A DNA stretch of 64,000 nucleotides from Strongylocentrotus droebachiensis (taxonomy: Eukaryota; Echinodermata; Echinoidea; Camarodonta; Strongylocentrotidae). The stretch is taken from assembly GCA_035222895.1 (NCBI GenBank), contig JAVYIG010002743.1:166282-230281 (forward strand), read 5' to 3'. The notes beneath the pieces were generated by a model, which made no database searches, was not told where the DNA came from, and saw only the letters and a program-made list of their open reading frames with translations. Below, piece after piece: positions 25,374 through 37,367 of the stretch. Positions within the stretch are counted from its first letter, which is position 1, and each line of letters starts with the position of its first letter. A program made the position numbers and the translations under genes.

Positions 25374-26796
25374 ATTGCGTTATGTTGAAAAGGACTGAAT
25401 CGGTCTCCTAAGTGGTATCATTATGTTGCGCTTGAGCTTCTCTACCTGTTCGCGTCATCGGTTTATGTTTTTCATCTTTTTTTATTGCGCAATGTTGAAA
25501 ACGAGTAAATCGCGTATATACTGTCATATTGCACAATAAAAGAGTCATTTGAAACATTTGCAAATATCTTTCTTAAAAAGAATGCAATGGTCTCCTAAGT
25601 GGTATCATTATGTTGCGCTTGAGCTTCTCTACCTGTTTGCGTCATCGGTTTATGTTTTTCATCTTTAATTATTTCGCAATGTTGAAAACGATTAAATCGC
25701 GTATATACTGTCATATTGCGCAATAAAAGAGACATTTGAAGCATTTTTTAACATTTGCAACTATCTTTCTTAAAAAGAATGTTATGGTCCTTTAAGTGGT
25801 CTCATTATGTTGCGCTTGAGCTTCTCTACCTGTTCGCGTCATCGGTTTATGTTTTTCATCTTTTTTTTATTGCGCAATGTTGAGGAAATCGAGGAAATCG
25901 AGGAAATCGCGTATATACTGTCATATTGCGCAATAAAAGAGTCATTTGAAGCATTTTTTTACATTTGCAACTATCTTTCTTAAAAAGAATGTTATGGTCC
26001 TTTAAGTGGTATCATTATGTTGCGCTTGAGCTTCTCTACCTGTTCGCGTCATCGGTTTATGTTTTTCATCTTTTTTTATTGCGCAATAATGAAAACGAGT
26101 AAATCGCGTATATACTGTCATATTGCACAATAAAAGAGTCATTTGAAACATTTGCAAATATCTTTCTTAAAAAGAATGCTACGGTCTCCTAAATGGTATC
26201 ATTATGTTGCGCTTGAGCTTCTCTACCTGTTCGCGTCATCGGTTTATATTTTTTATCTTTATTCATTGCGCAATGTTGAAAAAGATTAAATCGGTCTCCT
26301 AAGTTGTATCATTATGTTGCGCTTTAGCTTCTCTACCTGTTCGCGTCATCGGTGTATGTTTTTCATCTTTATTTATTGCGCAATATATATACTGTCATAT
26401 TGGGAAATAAAAGAGTGATTTGAAACATTTGCAAATATCTTTCTTAAAAAGAATGCTACGGTCTCATTATGTTGCGCTTGAGCTTTTCTACCTGTTCGCG
26501 TCATCGGTTTATATTTTTCATCTTTATTCATTGCGCAGTGTCGAAAACGATTAAATCGGTCTCCTAAGTTGTATCATTATGTTGCGCTTGAGCTTTTCTA
26601 CCTGTTCGCGTCATCGGTGTATGTTTTTCATCTTTATTTATTGCGCAATGTTGAAAACGATTATATCACGATTATATCACATATGTCATATTGCGCAATA
26701 AGAGAGTTATTTGAAGCATTTTTTACATTTGCAAATATCTTTCTTAAAAAGAATGCTATGGTCTCGTAAGTGGTATCATTATGTTGCACTTGAGCT
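25374..26796 (+). repeat. Non-HOR tail of the left arm, copied from the 7-10 kb region
   Basis: Up to ~25,985 this segment matches 7,298-7,910 at an offset of 18,076 bp, including the gcgttatg variant, the aatgcaatggtctcc variant and the gaggaaatc microrepeat. From ~25,985 to ~26,790 it matches 8,985-9,790 at an offset of exactly 17,000 bp. The flanks of the HOR array therefore resemble each other, as expected if the HOR expanded inside an older block. Confidence 0.85.
25882..25909 (+). repeat. gaggaaatc microrepeat, fourth copy
   Basis: Same 3-unit microrepeat, with the same T-run length as the 7,806 copy. This supports the 18,076 bp-offset duplication. Confidence 0.85.
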
Positions 26797-26900
26797 TTTC
26801 TACCTGTTCGTCATCGGTTTATGTTTTTCTTATTTATGTTTTGACGCGAACAGGTAGAGAAGCTCAAGCTCAACATAGTGGTACAACTTAGGAGACCATA
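26797..26900. repeat. Inversion junction: head-to-head satellite monomers
   Basis: The left side runs ttgagcttttctacctgttcg up to 26,810. The right side resumes with cgcgaacaggtagagaagct from 26,845, the reverse complement of the same monomer part. The inverted-repeat arms are imperfect and separated by a 36 nt centre (26,811-26,846). Both monomers are damaged here: the left lacks one cg of cgcgtcatcgg, and the right lacks its usual gatgaaaaacataaaccgat segment, leaving ttatgttttga. The first right-arm monomer is also unusually diverged (caagctcaacatagtggtac). All monomers to the left read forward and all to the right read reverse. Confidence 0.9.
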
Positions 26901-27402
26901 GCATTTTTTGAAAGAAAGATATTTGCAAATGTAAAAAATGCTTCAAATGACTCTTTTATTGCGCAATATGACAGTATATACGTGATATAATCGTTTTCAA
27001 CATTGCGCAATAAATAAAGATGAAAAACATACACCGATGACGCGAACAGGTAGAGAAGCTCAAGCGCAACATAATGATACCACTTAGGAGACCGATTTAA
27101 TCGTTTTCAAAATTGCGAAATAAATAAAGATGAAAAATATAAACCGATGACGCGAACAGGTAGAGAAGCTCAAGCGCAACATAATGATACCATTTAGGAG
27201 ACCGTAGCATTCTTTTTAAGAAAGATATTTGCAAATGTTTCAAATGTCTCTTTTATTGCGCAATATGACAGTATATACGTGATATAATCGTTTTCGACAT
27301 TGCGCAATAAATAAAGATGAAAAACATAAACCGATGACGCAAATAGGTAGAGAAGCTCAAGCGCAACATAATGATACCACTTAGGAGACCATAACATTCT
27401 TT
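26847..27402 (-). repeat. Transition monomers right of the inversion
   Basis: A few diverged monomers lie here, including one 110 bp short form with cgttttcaaaattgcgaaat. None belongs to a clear higher-order period. The first monomer has several private differences from all others in the window, as expected at an array edge where homogenisation is weak. Confidence 0.8.
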
Positions 27403-28640
27403 TTAAGAAAGATAGTTGCAAATGTTAAAAAATGCTTCAAATGTCTCTTTTATTGCGCAATATGACAGTATATACGTGATATAATCGTTTTCGACATTGC
27501 GCAATAAATAAAGATGAAAAACATAAACCGATGACGCAAATAGGTAGAGAAGCTCAAGCGCAACATAATGATACCACTTAAAGGACCATAACATTCTTTT
27601 TAAGAAAGATAGTTGCAAATGTTAAAAAATGCTTCAAATGTCTCTTTTATTGCGCAATATGACAGTATATACGCGATTTACTCGTTTTCAACATTGCGCA
27701 ATAAAAAAAGATGAAAAACATAAACCGATGACGCGAACAGGTAGAGAAGCTCAAGCGCAACATAATGATACCACTTAAAGGACCATAACATTCTTTTTAA
27801 GAAAGATAGTTGCAAATGTTAAAAAATGCTTCAAATGTCTCTTTTATTGCGCAATATGACAGTATATACGTGATATAATCGTTTTCGACATTGCGCAATA
27901 AATAAAGATGAAAAACATAAACCGATGACGCAAATAGGTAGAGAAGCTCAAGCGCAACATAATGATACCACTTAAAGGACCATAACATTCTTTTTAAGAA
28001 AGATAGTTGCAAATGTTAAAAAATGCTTCAAATGTCTCTTTTATTGCGCAATATGACAGTATATACGCGATTTACTCGTTTTCAACATTGCGCAATAAAA
28101 AAAGATGAAAAACATAAACCGATGACGCGAACAGGTAGAGAAGCTCAAGCGCAACATAATGATACCACTTAAAGGACCATAACATTCTTTTTAAGAAAGA
28201 TAGTTGCAAATGTTAAAAAATGCTTCAAATGTCTCTTTTATTGCGCAATATGACAGTATATACGTGATATAATCGTTTTCGACATTGCGCAATAAATAAA
28301 GATGAAAAACATAAACCGATGACGCAAATAGGTAGAGAAGCTCAAGCGCAACATAATGATACCACTTAAAGGACCATAACATTCTTTTTAAGAAAGATAG
28401 TTGCAAATGTTAAAAAATGCTTCAAATGTCTCTTTTATTGCGCAATATGACAGTATATACGCGATTTACTCGTTTTCAACATTGCGCAATAAAAAAAGAT
28501 GAAAAACATAAACCGATGACGCGAACAGGTAGAGAAGCTCAAGCGCAACATAATGATACCACTTAAAGGACCATAACATTCTTTTTAAGAAAGATAGTTG
28601 CAAATGTTAAAAAATGCTTCAAATGTCTCTTTTATTGCGC
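27403..28640 (-). repeat. 394 bp dimeric HOR, about three copies
   Basis: Two 197 bp monomer types alternate. One has tacgtgatataatcgttttcg with gacgcaaataggtag, the other has tacgcgatttactcg with aataaaaaaagatg. The pattern recurs at 27,403, 27,797 and 28,191 (394 bp spacing) and partly beyond. Copies look identical by eye. The variant caaataggtag is confined to this stretch. This is the simplest and among the youngest-looking tandem expansions in the window, and it lies within ~600 bp of the inversion junction. Confidence 0.88.
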
Positions 28641-30400
28641 AATATGACAGTATATACGCGATTTAATCGTTTTCAACATTGCGAAATAAATAAAGATGAA
28701 AAACATAAACCGATGACGCGAACAAGTAGAGAAGCTCAAGTGCAACATAATGATACCACTTAGAAGACCATAGCCTTCTTTTTAGGAAAGATATTTGCAA
28801 ATGTAAAAAATGCTTCAAATGACTCTTTTTTTGCGCAATATGACAGTATAAACGCGATTTAATCTTTTTCAACATTTCGCAATAAATAGAGATGAAAGAC
28901 ATAAACCGATGACACGAACAGGTAGAGATGATCAAGCGCAACATAATGATACCACTTAGGAGACCGATTTAATCTTTTTCAACATTTCGCAATAAATAGA
29001 GATGAGAAACAAAAACCGATGACGCGAACAGGTAGAGATGCTCAAACGCAACATAATGATACCACTTAGGAGTCCATAGCATTCTTTTTAGGAAAGATAT
29101 TTGCAAATGTTTCAAATTACTCTTTTATTGTGCAATATGACAGTATATACGCGATTTAATCGTTTTCAACATTGCGCAATAAAAAAAGATGAAAAACATA
29201 AACCGATGAAGCGAAGAGGTAGAGAAGCTAAAGCGCAACATAATGATACCACTTAGGAGACCGATTTAATCGTTTTCAATATTGCGAAATAAATAAAGAT
29301 AAAAAACATAAACTGATGTCGTGAACAGGTAGAGAAGATCAAGCGCAACATAATGATACCACTTAGGAGACCATTGCATTCTTTTTAAGAAAGATATTTG
29401 CAAATGCAAAAAATGCTGCAAATCTCTTTTTTTTGCGCATTTTTTTTTTTTGTTAACAGTATATACGCGATTTAATCGTTTTTCTACATTGCACAATAAA
29501 AAAAGATGAAAAACATAAACCGATGACGCGAACAGGTAGAAAAGCTCAAGTGCAACATAATGATACCACTTAGGAGACCACAGCATTCTTTTTAAGAAAT
29601 ATATTGGCAAATGTTTCAAATGACTCTTTTATTGTGCAATATGACAGTATATACGTGATATAATCGTTTTCAACTTTGCCAAATAATTAAAGATGAAAAA
29701 CATAAACCGATGACGCGAACAGGTAGAGAAGCTCAAGCGCAACATAATGATACCACTTAGGAGTCCATAGCATTCTTTTTAGGAAAGATATTTGCAAATG
29801 TTTCAAATTACTCTTTTATTGTGCAATATGACAGTACATACGCGATTTAATCGTTTTCAACATTGCGCAATGAATAAAGATGAAAAACATAAACCGATGA
29901 CGCGAACAGGTAGAGAAGCTCAAGCACAACATAATGGTACCACTTAGGAGACCACAGCATTCTTTTTAAAGAAAGATATTTGCAAATGTAAAAAATGCTT
30001 CAAATGACTCTTTTATTGCGCAACATAATGATACCACTTAGGAGTCCATAGCATTCTTTTTAGGAAAGATATTTGCAAATGTTTCAAATTACTCTTTTAT
30101 TGTGCAATATGACAGTATATACGCGATTTAATCGTTTTCAACATTGCGCAATAAAAAAAGATGAAAAACATAAACCGATGAAGCGAAGAGGTAGAGAAGC
30201 TAAAGCGCAACATAATGATACCACTTAGGAGACCGATTTAATCGTTTTCAACATTGCGCAATAAAAAAAGATGAAAAACATAAACCGATGACGCGAACAG
30301 GTAGAGAAGATCAAGCGCAACATAATGATACCACTTAGGAGACCATTGCATTCTTTTTAAGAAAGATATTTGCAAATGCAAAAAATGTTGCAAATTTTTT
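28641..30400 (-). repeat. Mixed monomers without a period
   Basis: Long, short and poly-T-expanded monomers of the right-arm type lie here with many private variants, for example aagcgaagaggtagagaagc, aactgatgtcgtgaacagg and tttgccaaataattaaag. About 28,660-28,940 recurs at ~48,600-48,880 with one visible difference. A partial monomer joins tattgcgcaac directly to ataatgatacc at ~30,020, a deletion form not seen elsewhere. No gene is visible. Confidence 0.82.
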
Positions 30401-32197
30401 TTTTTTTGCGCTCTTTTTTTTGTTATTAACAGTATATACGCGATTTAATCGTTTTTCTACATTGCACAATAAATAAAGATGAAAGACATAAACCGATGAC
30501 ACGAACAGGTAGAGATGCTCAAGCGCAACATAATGATACCACTAGGAGACCATAGCATTCTTCTTAAGAAAGATATTTGCAAATGTGATGAAAAACAAAA
30601 ATATGGTTCAAATGACTCTTTTAATGCGCAATATGACAGTATAAACGCGATTTAATCTTTTTCAACATTTCGCAAAAAATAGAGATGAGAAACAAAAACC
30701 GATGACGCGAACAGGTAGAGAAGCTCAAGCGCAACATAATGATACCACTGAGGAGACCATAGCATTATTTTTAGGAAAGATATTTGCAAATGTAAAAAAT
30801 GCTTCAAATGACTCTTTTAATGCGCAATATGACAGTATTAACGCGATTTAATCTTTTTCAACATTTCGCAATAAATAAAGATGAGAAACAAAAACCGATG
30901 ATGCGAACAGGTAGAGATGCTCAAACGCAACATAATGATACCACTTAGGAGACCGATTTAATCGTTTTCAACATTGCGCAATAAATAAAGATAAAAACAT
31001 AAACCGATGACGCGAACAGGTAGAGAAGATCAAGCGCAACATAATGATACCACTTAGGAGACCATTGCATTCTTTTTAAGAAAGATATTTGCAAATGCAA
31101 AAAATGCTGCAAATCTCTTTTTTTTGCGCATTTTTTTTTTGTTGTTAACAGTATATACGCGATTTAATCGTTTTTCTACATTGCACAATAAATAAAGATG
31201 AAAGACATAAACCGATGACACGAACAGGTAGAGATGCTCAAGCGCAACATAATGATACCACTAGGAGACCATAGCATTCTTCTTAAGAAAGATATTTGCA
31301 AATGTGATGAAAAACAAAAAAATGCTTCAAATGACTCTTTTAATGCGCAATATGACAGTATAAACGCGATTTAATCTTTTTCAACATTTCGCAATAAATA
31401 GAGATGAGAAACAAAAACCGATGACGCGAACAGGTAGAGATGCTCAAACGCAACATAATGATACCACTTAGGAGACCGATTCAATCGTTTTCAACATTGC
31501 GCAATAAATAAAGATAAAAAACATAAACCGATGACGCGAACAGGTAGAGAAGATCAAGCGCAACATAATGATACCACTTAGGAGACCATTGCATTCTTTT
31601 TAAGAAAGATAATTGGAAATGCAAAAAATGCTGCAAATCTCTTTTTTTTGCGCATTTTTTTTTTGTTGTTAACAGTATATACGCGATTTAATCGTTTTTC
31701 TACATTGCACAATAAATAAAGATGAAAGACATAAACCGATGACACGAACAGGTAGAGATGCTCAAGCGCAACATAATGATACCACTAGGAGACCATAGCA
31801 TTCTTCTTAAGAAAGATATTTGCAAATGTGATGAAAAACAAAAAAATGCTTCAAATGACTCTTTTAATGCGCAATATGACAGTATAAACGCGATTTAATC
31901 TTTTTCAACATTTCGCAATAAATAGAGATGAGAAACAAAAACCGATGATGCGAACAGGTAGAGATGCTCAAACGCATCATAATGATACCACTAGGAGACC
32001 ATAGCATTCTTCTTAAGAAAGATATTTGCAAATGTGATGAAAAACAAAAAAATGCTTCAAATGACTCTTTTAATGCACAATATGACAGTATAAACGCGAT
32101 TTAATCTTTTTCAACATTTCGCAATAAATAGAGATGAGAAACAAAAACCGATGACGCGAACAGGTAGAGATGCTCAAACGCAACATAATGATACCAC
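30401..32197 (-). repeat. Right-arm mosaic, left part of the 8.2 kb duplicated block
   Basis: This stretch contains monomers with expanded T runs and gttattaacagt or gttgttaacagt, plus monomers with the gtgatgaaaaacaaaa insertion and its atatggttc variant (30,601). It matches ~55,765-57,561 at an offset of 25,364 bp and 49,070-50,866 at an offset of 18,669 bp. Confidence 0.85.
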
Positions 32198-32846
32198 TTA
32201 GGAGACCATAGCATTTTTTTTAAGAAAGATATTTGCAAACGTTTCAAATGACTCTTTTATTGCGCAATATGACAGTATATACGTGATATAATCGTTTTCG
32301 ACATTGCGCAATAAATAAAGATGAAAAACATAAACCGATGACGCAAACAGGTAGAGAAGCTCAAGCGCAACATAATGATACCACTTAGGAGACCATAGCA
32401 TTCTTTTTAAGAAAGATATTTGCAAATGTTTCAAATGACTCTTTTATTGTGCAATATGACAGTATATACGCGATTTAATCGTTTTCAACATTGCGAAATA
32501 AATAAAGATGAAAAACATAAACCGATGACGCGAACAGGTAGAGAAGCTCAAGTGCAACATAATGATACCACTTAGAAGACCATAGCCTTCTTTTTAGGAA
32601 AGATATTTGCAAATGTAAAAAATGCTTCAAATGACTCTTTTATTGCGCAAGATGACAGAATATACGCGATTTAATCGTTTTTCGACATTGCGCAATAAAT
32701 AAAGATGAAAGACATAAAACGATGACACGAACAGGTAGAGATGCTCAAGCGCAACATAATGATACCACTTAGGAGACCGATTTAATCGTTTTCAATATTG
32801 CGCAATAAATAAAGATGAAAAACATGAACCGATGATGCGAACAGGT

Positions 32847-32901
32847 TAACATTGGTTAATTTGTCCGATTCTAGGTTTGTGTGAAAATCGCGAAACCATG
32901 T
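32847..32901 (-). repeat. Non-satellite ~55 bp segment, copy 1
   Basis: Between gcgaacagg and tcttcaacattgcgc the usual monomer sequence is replaced by about 55 bp with no visible similarity to any other part of the monomer (it begins taacattggttaatttgtcc). It contains a short direct repeat ggttaa and a tcgcga palindrome. I do not recognise its source. It is found only in the right arm, always in the same monomer context. Confidence 0.85.
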
Positions 32902-34684
32902 CTTCAACATTGCGCAATAAATAAAGATAAAAAACATAAACCGATGACGCGAACAGGTAGAGAAGATCAAGCGCAACATAATGATACCACTTAGGAGACC
33001 ATTGCATTCTTTTTAAGAAAGATATTTGCAAATGCAAAAAATGCTGCAAATCTCTTTTTTTTGCGCATTTTTTTTTTGTTGTTAACAGTATATACGCGAT
33101 TTAATCGTTTTTCTACATTGCACAATAAATAAAGATGAAAGACATAAACCGATGACACGAACAGGTAGAGATGCTCAAGCGCAACATAATGATACCACTA
33201 GGAGACCATAGCATTCTTCTTAAGAAAGATATTTGCAAATGTGATGAAAAACAAAAAAATGCTTCAAATGACTCTTTTAATGCGCAATATGACAGTATAA
33301 ACGCGATTTAATCTTTTTCAACATTTCGCAATAAATAGAGATGAGAAACAAAAACCGATGACGCGAACAGGTAGAGATTATCAAACGCAACATAATGATA
33401 CCACTTAGGAGACCGATTTAATCGTTTTCAACATTGCGCAATAAATAAAGATAAAAACATAAACCGATGACGCGAACAGGTAGAGAAGATCAAGCGCAAC
33501 ATAATGATACCACTTAGGAGACCATTGCATTCTTTTTAAGAAAGATATTTGCAAATGCAAAAAATGCTGCAAATTTTTTTTTTTTTGCGCTCTTTTTTTT
33601 TGTTATTAACAGTATATACGCGATTTAATCGTTTTTCTACATTGCACAATAAATAAAGATGAAAGACATAAACCGATGACACGAACAGGTAGAGATGCTC
33701 AAGCGCAACATAATGATACCACTAGGAGACCATAGCATTCTTCTTAAGAAAGATATTTGCAAATGTGATGAAAAACAAAAATATGGTTCAAATGACTCTT
33801 TTAATGCGCAATATGACAGTATAAACGCGATTTAATCTTTTTCAACATTTCGCAAAAAATAGAGATGAGAAACAAAAACCGATGACGCGAACAGGTAGAG
33901 AAGCTCAAGCGCAACATAATGATACCACTGAGGAGACCATAGCATTATTTTTAGGAAAGATATTTGCAAATGTAAAAAATGCTTCAAATGACTCTTTTAA
34001 TGCGCAATATGACAGTATTAACGCGATTTAATATTTTTCAACATTTCGCAATAAATAAAGATGAGAAACAAAAACCGATGATGCGAACAGGTAGAGATGC
34101 TCAAACGCAACATAATGATACCACTTAGGAGACCGATTTAATCGTTTTCAACATTGCGCAATAAATAAAGATAAAAACATAAACCGATGACGCGAACAGG
34201 TAGAGAAGATCAAGCGCAACATAATGATACCACTTAGGAGACCATTGCATTCTTTTTAAGAAAGATATTTGCAAATGCAAAAAATGCTGCAAATCTCTTT
34301 TTTTTGCGCATTTTTTTTTTGTTGTTAACAGTATATACGCGATTTAATCGTTTTTCTACATTGCACAATAAATAAAGATGAAAGACATAAACCGATGACA
34401 CGAACAGGTAGAGATGCTCAAGCGCAACATAATGATACCACTAGGAGACCATAGCATTCTTCTTAAGAAAGATATTTGCAAATGTGATGAAAAACAAAAA
34501 AATGCTTCAAATGACTCTTTTAATGCGCAATATGACAGTATAAACGCGATTTAATCTTTTTCAATATTGCGAAATAAATAAAGATAAAAAACATAAACCG
34601 ATGTCGTGAACAGGTAGAGAAGATCAAGCGCAACATAATGATACCACTTAGGAGACCATTGCATTCTTTTTAAGAAAGATATTT

Positions 34685-34736
34685 GCAAATGCAAAAAATG
34701 CTGCAAATTTGCAAATGCAAAAAATGCTGCAAATTT
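34685..34736 (-). repeat. 26 bp internal tandem duplication
   Basis: The segment gcaaatgcaaaaaatgctgc plus aaattt is present twice in a row within a poly-T monomer. The same event is visible at 46,565, 52,729 and 60,047, so it predates the block duplications. Confidence 0.85.
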
Positions 34737-37367
34737 TTTTTTTTTTGCGCTCTTTTTTTTGTTATTAACAGTATATACGCGATTTAATCGTTTTTCTACA
34801 TTGCACAATAAATAAAGATGAAAGACATAAACCGATGACACGAACAGGTAGAGATGCTCAAGCGCAACATAATGATACCACTAGGAGACCATAGCATTCT
34901 TCTTAAGAAAGATATTTGCAAATGTGATGAAAAACAAAAAAATGCTTCAAATGACTCTTTTAATGCACAATATGACAGTATAAACGCGATTTAATCTTTT
35001 TCAACATTTCGCAATAAATAGAGATGAGAAACAAAAACCGATGACGCGAACAGGTAGAGATGCTCAAACGCAACATAATGATACCACTTAGGAGACCGAT
35101 TTAATCGTTTTAGACATTGCGCAATAAATAAAGATAAAAAACATAAACCGATGACGTGAACAGGTAGAGAAGATCAAGCGCAACATAATGATACCACTTA
35201 GGAGACCATTGCATTCTTTTTAAGAAAGATATTTGCAAATGCAAAAAATGCTGCAAATGACTCTTTTAATGCGCAATATGACAGTATATACGCGATTTAA
35301 TCGTTTTCAACATTGCGCAATAAAAAAAGATGAAAAACATAAACCGATTAAGCGAAGAGGTAGAGGAGCTAAAGCGCAACATAATGATACCACTTAGGAG
35401 ACCGATTTAATCGTTTTCAATATTGCGCAATAAATAAAGATAAAAAACATAAACCGATGACGTGAACAGGTAGAGAAGATCAAGCGCAACATAATGATAC
35501 CACTTAGGAGACCATTGCATTCTTTTTAAGAAAGATATTTGCAAATGCAAAAAATGCTGCAAATTTTTTTTTTTTTGCGCTCTTTTTTTTTGTTATTAAC
35601 AGTATATACGCGATTTAATCGTTTTTCTACATTGCACAATAAATAAAGATGAAAGACATAAACCGATGACACGAACAGGTAGAGATGCTCAAGCGCAACA
35701 TAATGATACCACTAGGAGACCATAGCATTCTTCTTAAGAAAGATATTTGCAAATGTGATGAAAAACAAAAATATGGTTCAAATGACTCTTTTAATGCGCA
35801 ATATGACAGTATAAACGCGATTTAATCTTTTTCAACATTTCGCAAAAAATAGAGATGAGAAACAAAAACCGATGACGCGAACAGGTAGAGAAGCTCAAGC
35901 GCAACATAATGATACCACTGAGGAGACCATAGCATTATTTTTAGGAAAGATATTTGCAAATGTAAAAAATGCTTCAAATGACTCTTTTAATGCGCAATAT
36001 GACAGTATTAACGCGATTTAATCTTTTTCAACATTTCGCAATAAATAAAGATGAGAAACAAAAACCGATGATGCGAACAGGTAGAGATGCTCAAACGCAA
36101 CATAATGATACCACTTAGGAGACCGATTTAATCGTTTTCAACATTGCGCAATAAATAAAGATAAAAACATAAACCGATGACGCGAACAGGTAGAGAAGAT
36201 CAAGCGCAACATAATGATACCACTTAGGAGACCATTGCATTCTTTTTAAGAAAGATATTTGCAAATGCAAAAAATGCTGCAAATCTCTTTTTTTTGCGCA
36301 TTTTTTTTTTGTTGTTAACAGTATATACGCGATTTAATCGTTTTTCTACATTGCACAATAAATAAAGATGAAAGACATAAACCGATGACACGAACAGGTA
36401 GAGATGCTCAAGCGCAACATAATGATACCACTAGGAGACCATAGCATTCTTCTTAAGAAAGATATTTGCAAATGTGATGAAAAACAAAAAAATGCTTCAA
36501 ATGACTCTTTTAATGCGCAATATGACAGTATAAACGCGATTTAATCTTTTTCAACATTTCGCAATAAATAGAGATGAGAAACAAAAACCGATGACGCGAA
36601 CAGGTAGAGATGCTCAAACGCAACATAATGATACCACTTAGGAGACCGATTCAATCGTTTTCAACATTGCGCAATAAATAAAGATAAAAAACATAAACCG
36701 ATGACGCGAACAGGTAGAGAAGATCAAGCGCAACATAATGATACCACTTAGGAGACCATTGCATTCTTTTTAAGAAAGATAATTGGAAATGCAAAAAATG
36801 CTGCAAATCTCTTTTTTTTGCGCATTTTTTTTTTGTTGTTAACAGTATATACGCGATTTAATCGTTTTTCTACATTGCACAATAAATAAAGATGAAAGAC
36901 ATAAACCGATGACACGAACAGGTAGAGATGCTCAAGCGCAACATAATGATACCACTAGGAGACCATAGCATTCTTCTTAAGAAAGATATTTGCAAATGTG
37001 ATGAAAAACAAAAAAATGCTTCAAATGACTCTTTTAATGCGCAATATGACAGTATAAACGCGATTTAATCTTTTTCAACATTTCGCAATAAATAGAGATG
37101 AGAAACAAAAACCGATGATGCGAACAGGTAGAGATGCTCAAACGCATCATAATGATACCACTAGGAGACCATAGCATTCTTCTTAAGAAAGATATTTGCA
37201 AATGTGATGAAAAACAAAAAAATGCTTCAAATGACTCTTTTAATGCACAATATGACAGTATAAACGCGATTTAATCTTTTTCAACATTTCGCAATAAATA
37301 GAGATGAGAAACAAAAACCGATGACGCGAACAGGTAGAGATGCTCAAACGCAACATAATGATACCAC

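Larger units (their letters stand above)
1..26810 (+). repeat. Left arm: satellite monomers in plus orientation
   Basis: All monomers read cctgttcgcgtcatcgg on the plus strand. The arm contains a mixed start, a 1,163 bp duplicated block, a mosaic region, a long 2,591 bp higher-order array and a short non-HOR tail next to the inversion. Monomers carrying gaggaaatc microrepeats, the pattern gattatatcacgattatatc and the g-to-c marked block ctacccc are seen only in this arm. Monomers with the long poly-T expansion typical of the right arm are absent. Confidence 0.95.
32198..37367 (-). repeat. 5.17 kb unit, copy 1
   Basis: This is the spacing between two successive monomers with tttttttaagaaagatatttgcaaacg. 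It includes one monomer with the non-satellite segment (32,847-32,901), a 26 bp internal tandem duplication (34,685-34,736) and several poly-T monomers. A near-identical copy is at 57,562-62,727. Both share a private change, taatatttttcaacattt at about 34,030 and 59,395, where relatives have taatctttttc. This confirms that they are recent duplicates. Confidence 0.88.

Noticed and set aside
26797..26900. Inverted repeat as a transposon end or hairpin terminator
   Set aside because: The arms are ordinary satellite monomer parts and continue as satellite on both sides. There are no target-site duplications, no transposase and no T-run terminator context.
29430..29460. Long T runs as RNA polymerase III terminators of a small RNA gene
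   Set aside because: They recur with the poly-T monomer class throughout the right arm, with variable length. No A-box or B-box promoter or RNA-like gene is recognisable upstream.
29266..29619. 117-codon open frame on the minus strand, the longest in the window
   Set aside because: It runs through parts of adjacent satellite monomers. It has the same peptide pattern (WYHYVALELLYLF, FHLYLLRNVEND) as dozens of shorter frames in both arms, which switch strand with the satellite. Its length depends only on monomer-length combinations that avoid stops. There is no gene context.
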